Shown piece by piece: positions 62,636-64,000 of a stretch of 64,000 nt of DNA. Both the position numbers and the translations under genes were made by a program. The notes under the pieces are model-generated. The model made no database searches and was not told the DNA's origin. It was given only the letters and a program-made list of their open reading frames with translations. Origin of the DNA: Acanthacorydalis orientalis (Eukaryota > Arthropoda > Insecta > Megaloptera > Corydalidae); assembly GCA_034766995.1 (NCBI GenBank), contig CM068317.1, forward strand, positions 19,415,714-19,479,713, read 5' to 3'. Within the stretch, counting starts at the first letter, position 1; every line of letters begins with the position of its first letter.

Positions 62636-63905
62636 TACAAAGTGTACCAGAGAAACTGGAAAATTTCAAAACACAATAATTAAATGAATTTTTTTTACAT
62701 AGATTTGTTTACACGTTCTTGTTAGGTATATCGGGCTATTTTATTTTTTAAAAATAATGTTTGATAAATAAGCACTATTTCGGCGCACGCACTCCTGTAA
62801 TATTATTTAGAATTTTTTCATTAAACATCTTAACATGACTGATAGAGTTCATGCAATTGCTTCTTGGATTATTAAAGTTCAGAGATAGTATGTGAACGAT
62901 CAATATCCCCCTTTTTCTTTAGATAATTTCAATGAAAATAAACACACGTCGTCAAATCTGAGGATTTTGCTGGTCAAACATCTCTGTTTTTAGAAATGAT
63001 ATGGTAAGGAAAGAGTGTTCTTACAACAGTCATAGACACTTGTTGTCCCATCTTGCTGGAACCATGTAATTTGTAGAAATCGAATTAATTCTTGCATCAG
63101 AAATTTTGTAGTCATGTTAGTGTTGCAGGCTAGTGTTAACGTTTATAGCATTTTCGTTGCCGTATTCGAAGAAAAATGGACCTATAATGCTGAAAGACAA
63201 AAGTGCACAACATATAGTAAATTTTAGAATATACAGAGGCTTTTGATATGATTCAAGTGAGTGCTTAGCACTCCAATATCAACTATTTTACTTATTCACA
63301 TAGCTGTTTAATTGAAAATGCGTGTCATCTGACATGATTAAATTGCGAAACATGTTTTTATCTTTATCCAAACGCGCCAGCATATCTTGACAGAAATTCA
63401 TGCGAGCAGGTAAATTAATATCTTTTAACTTCTGAAGAATTTGAATTTTATACGGATGAAAATTTAAATCTTTATGTAACATGCGACTTACCGATGTGTT
63501 ACTAATATTCAATGCAGATGAATGTTACGGGCTGAACGTCGAGAGCTACGCGTTACAGCAACTCTAACACGATCAATGTTTTCTGGCATTCTTACGGTTC
63601 TCCTTACCTCTTGATAATTCAACGAATAATGGGCAAAAATGTATAGGACTTGTACTAGGAGCGGCCATCAATGATATTGGTGTCATTGGGTAGATATTTT
63701 TAAGTTGATTTACTTTTACGATGGGTACTTAGCTGATATCTAAAAAAGAAACGTCAGAATACGACCAATTCGATACTAGTATTTAACGACAATAAACAGA
63801 TAACGGAACGGATGACGCATTCCATTGGTTGCATCTGTGTGCAGTTATTTGTTGCTCTTGTATGTACACATACTGGCCAGTTTTTTTCTCGCTGAATACT
63901 TAAAT
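62636..63905 (-). mobile_element. IS630/DUF4817-type element, nearly full length but decayed
   Basis: About 1.27 kb. The right end, read on the minus strand, gives tattcagcgagaaaaaaact-ggcc. The left end reads agtgtaccagagaaactgg. These look like diverged inverted termini. Between them lies a transposase on the minus strand with both the DNA-binding and part of the catalytic region. It is a different family from 39311-40184, whose ends are unlike these. Confidence 0.6.
62900..63620 (-). pseudogene. IS630/DUF4817-type transposase pseudogene
   Basis: Minus-strand order: VRRTVRMPENIDRVRVAVTR then SSRRSARNI (DUF4817-type N-terminus), and from 63512 the open frame NISNTSVSRMLHKDLNFHPY, KIQILQKLKDINLPARMNF, LIMSDDTHFQLNSYVNK. 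That last stretch holds the first catalytic Asp block, canonical SDEAHFHLNGYVNKQN. Later, in a shifted frame, TWFQQDGTTSVYD contains the second Asp block (FQQDGAPPH). Stops and frameshifts separate the parts; the last catalytic block is not readable. Confidence 0.75.
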
Positions 63906-64000
63906 CTACTTATTAAATGCCAAATTAACATATTTCAAGTAGACATTTGTACGTGTTTTTCAAAATGCATATAAAATAAATAAATATATAATACACATTT
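63906..64000. other. AT-rich end of window
   Basis: Nothing recognised. Confidence 0.5.

Overview
This 64 kb window looks like an intergenic, transposon-filled stretch of an arthropod nuclear genome, most likely an insect. I found no convincing host protein-coding gene, rRNA, tRNA, CRISPR array or bacterial-style operon. The base composition is very AT-rich by eye. Several dozen long (TA)n microsatellites, some with (CA)n, (TC)n or (GA)n blocks, produce most of the long open frames (tyrosine/isoleucine-rich shadow ORFs). The recognisable coding sequence is decayed transposase or reverse transcriptase. The mix of mariner lineages, Tc1-like, pogo/Tigger-like, IS630/DUF4817-like and hAT elements with an RTE-like LINE fits an insect; a very AT-rich hymenopteran is a guess I cannot confirm.

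Layout. 1-382: 5' end of a mariner on the minus strand. 1540-2807: complete but dead cecropia-type mariner with TA target duplications. 4430-4912 and 7330-7777: two copies of a dispersed repeat with a GC-rich end. 5358-6190: degenerate tandem repeat interrupted by a 166 bp LINE 3' end. 7861-9109: dead mellifera-like mariner. 9880-10175: mauritiana/Mos1-like fragment. 10843-12152: the best preserved mariner, with near-perfect inverted repeats and a visible DD34D triad. 13951-15029: minus-strand LINE with a reverse transcriptase. 16704-17868: pogo/Tigger-like element. 18743-18990: mariner 3' fragment. 24298-24375: 78 bp mariner MITE. 24729-25440 and 28357-29060: two further pogo/Tigger-like remnants. 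26767-26985 and 60497-60979: Tc1-like 3' fragments. 34658-35134: mariner 5' end. 36809-37326 and 40872-41405: two helix-turn-helix-only mariners. 38020-38837: ~300 bp tandem repeat. 39311-40184: IS630/DUF4817-like element. 42857-43621: long-TIR MITE. 44660-45777: hAT with target duplication. 46990-47790: Tc1-like remnant. 48991-49611 and 49615-50512: irritans-type mariner fragment abutting a hAT. 53243-54099: mariner with two inverted 3' ends. 55935-56290: mariner fragment. 56727-58224: second large LINE copy. 61303-61706: hAT MITE with perfect 8 bp duplication. 62636-63905: second IS630/DUF4817-like element.

There is no gene network here; the biology is the interplay of mobile elements and TA microsatellites. 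TA-targeting transposons repeatedly sit against (TA)n tracts, all three LINE copies are embedded in them, and one LINE copy shares an inverted segment with a mariner 5' leader. I see no evidence of a new functional system. The most informative items are the MADE1-like MITE, the paired HTH-only mariners, the LINE/mariner shared segment and the GC-ended repeat family. All family calls were made by reading translations by eye, without database searches.
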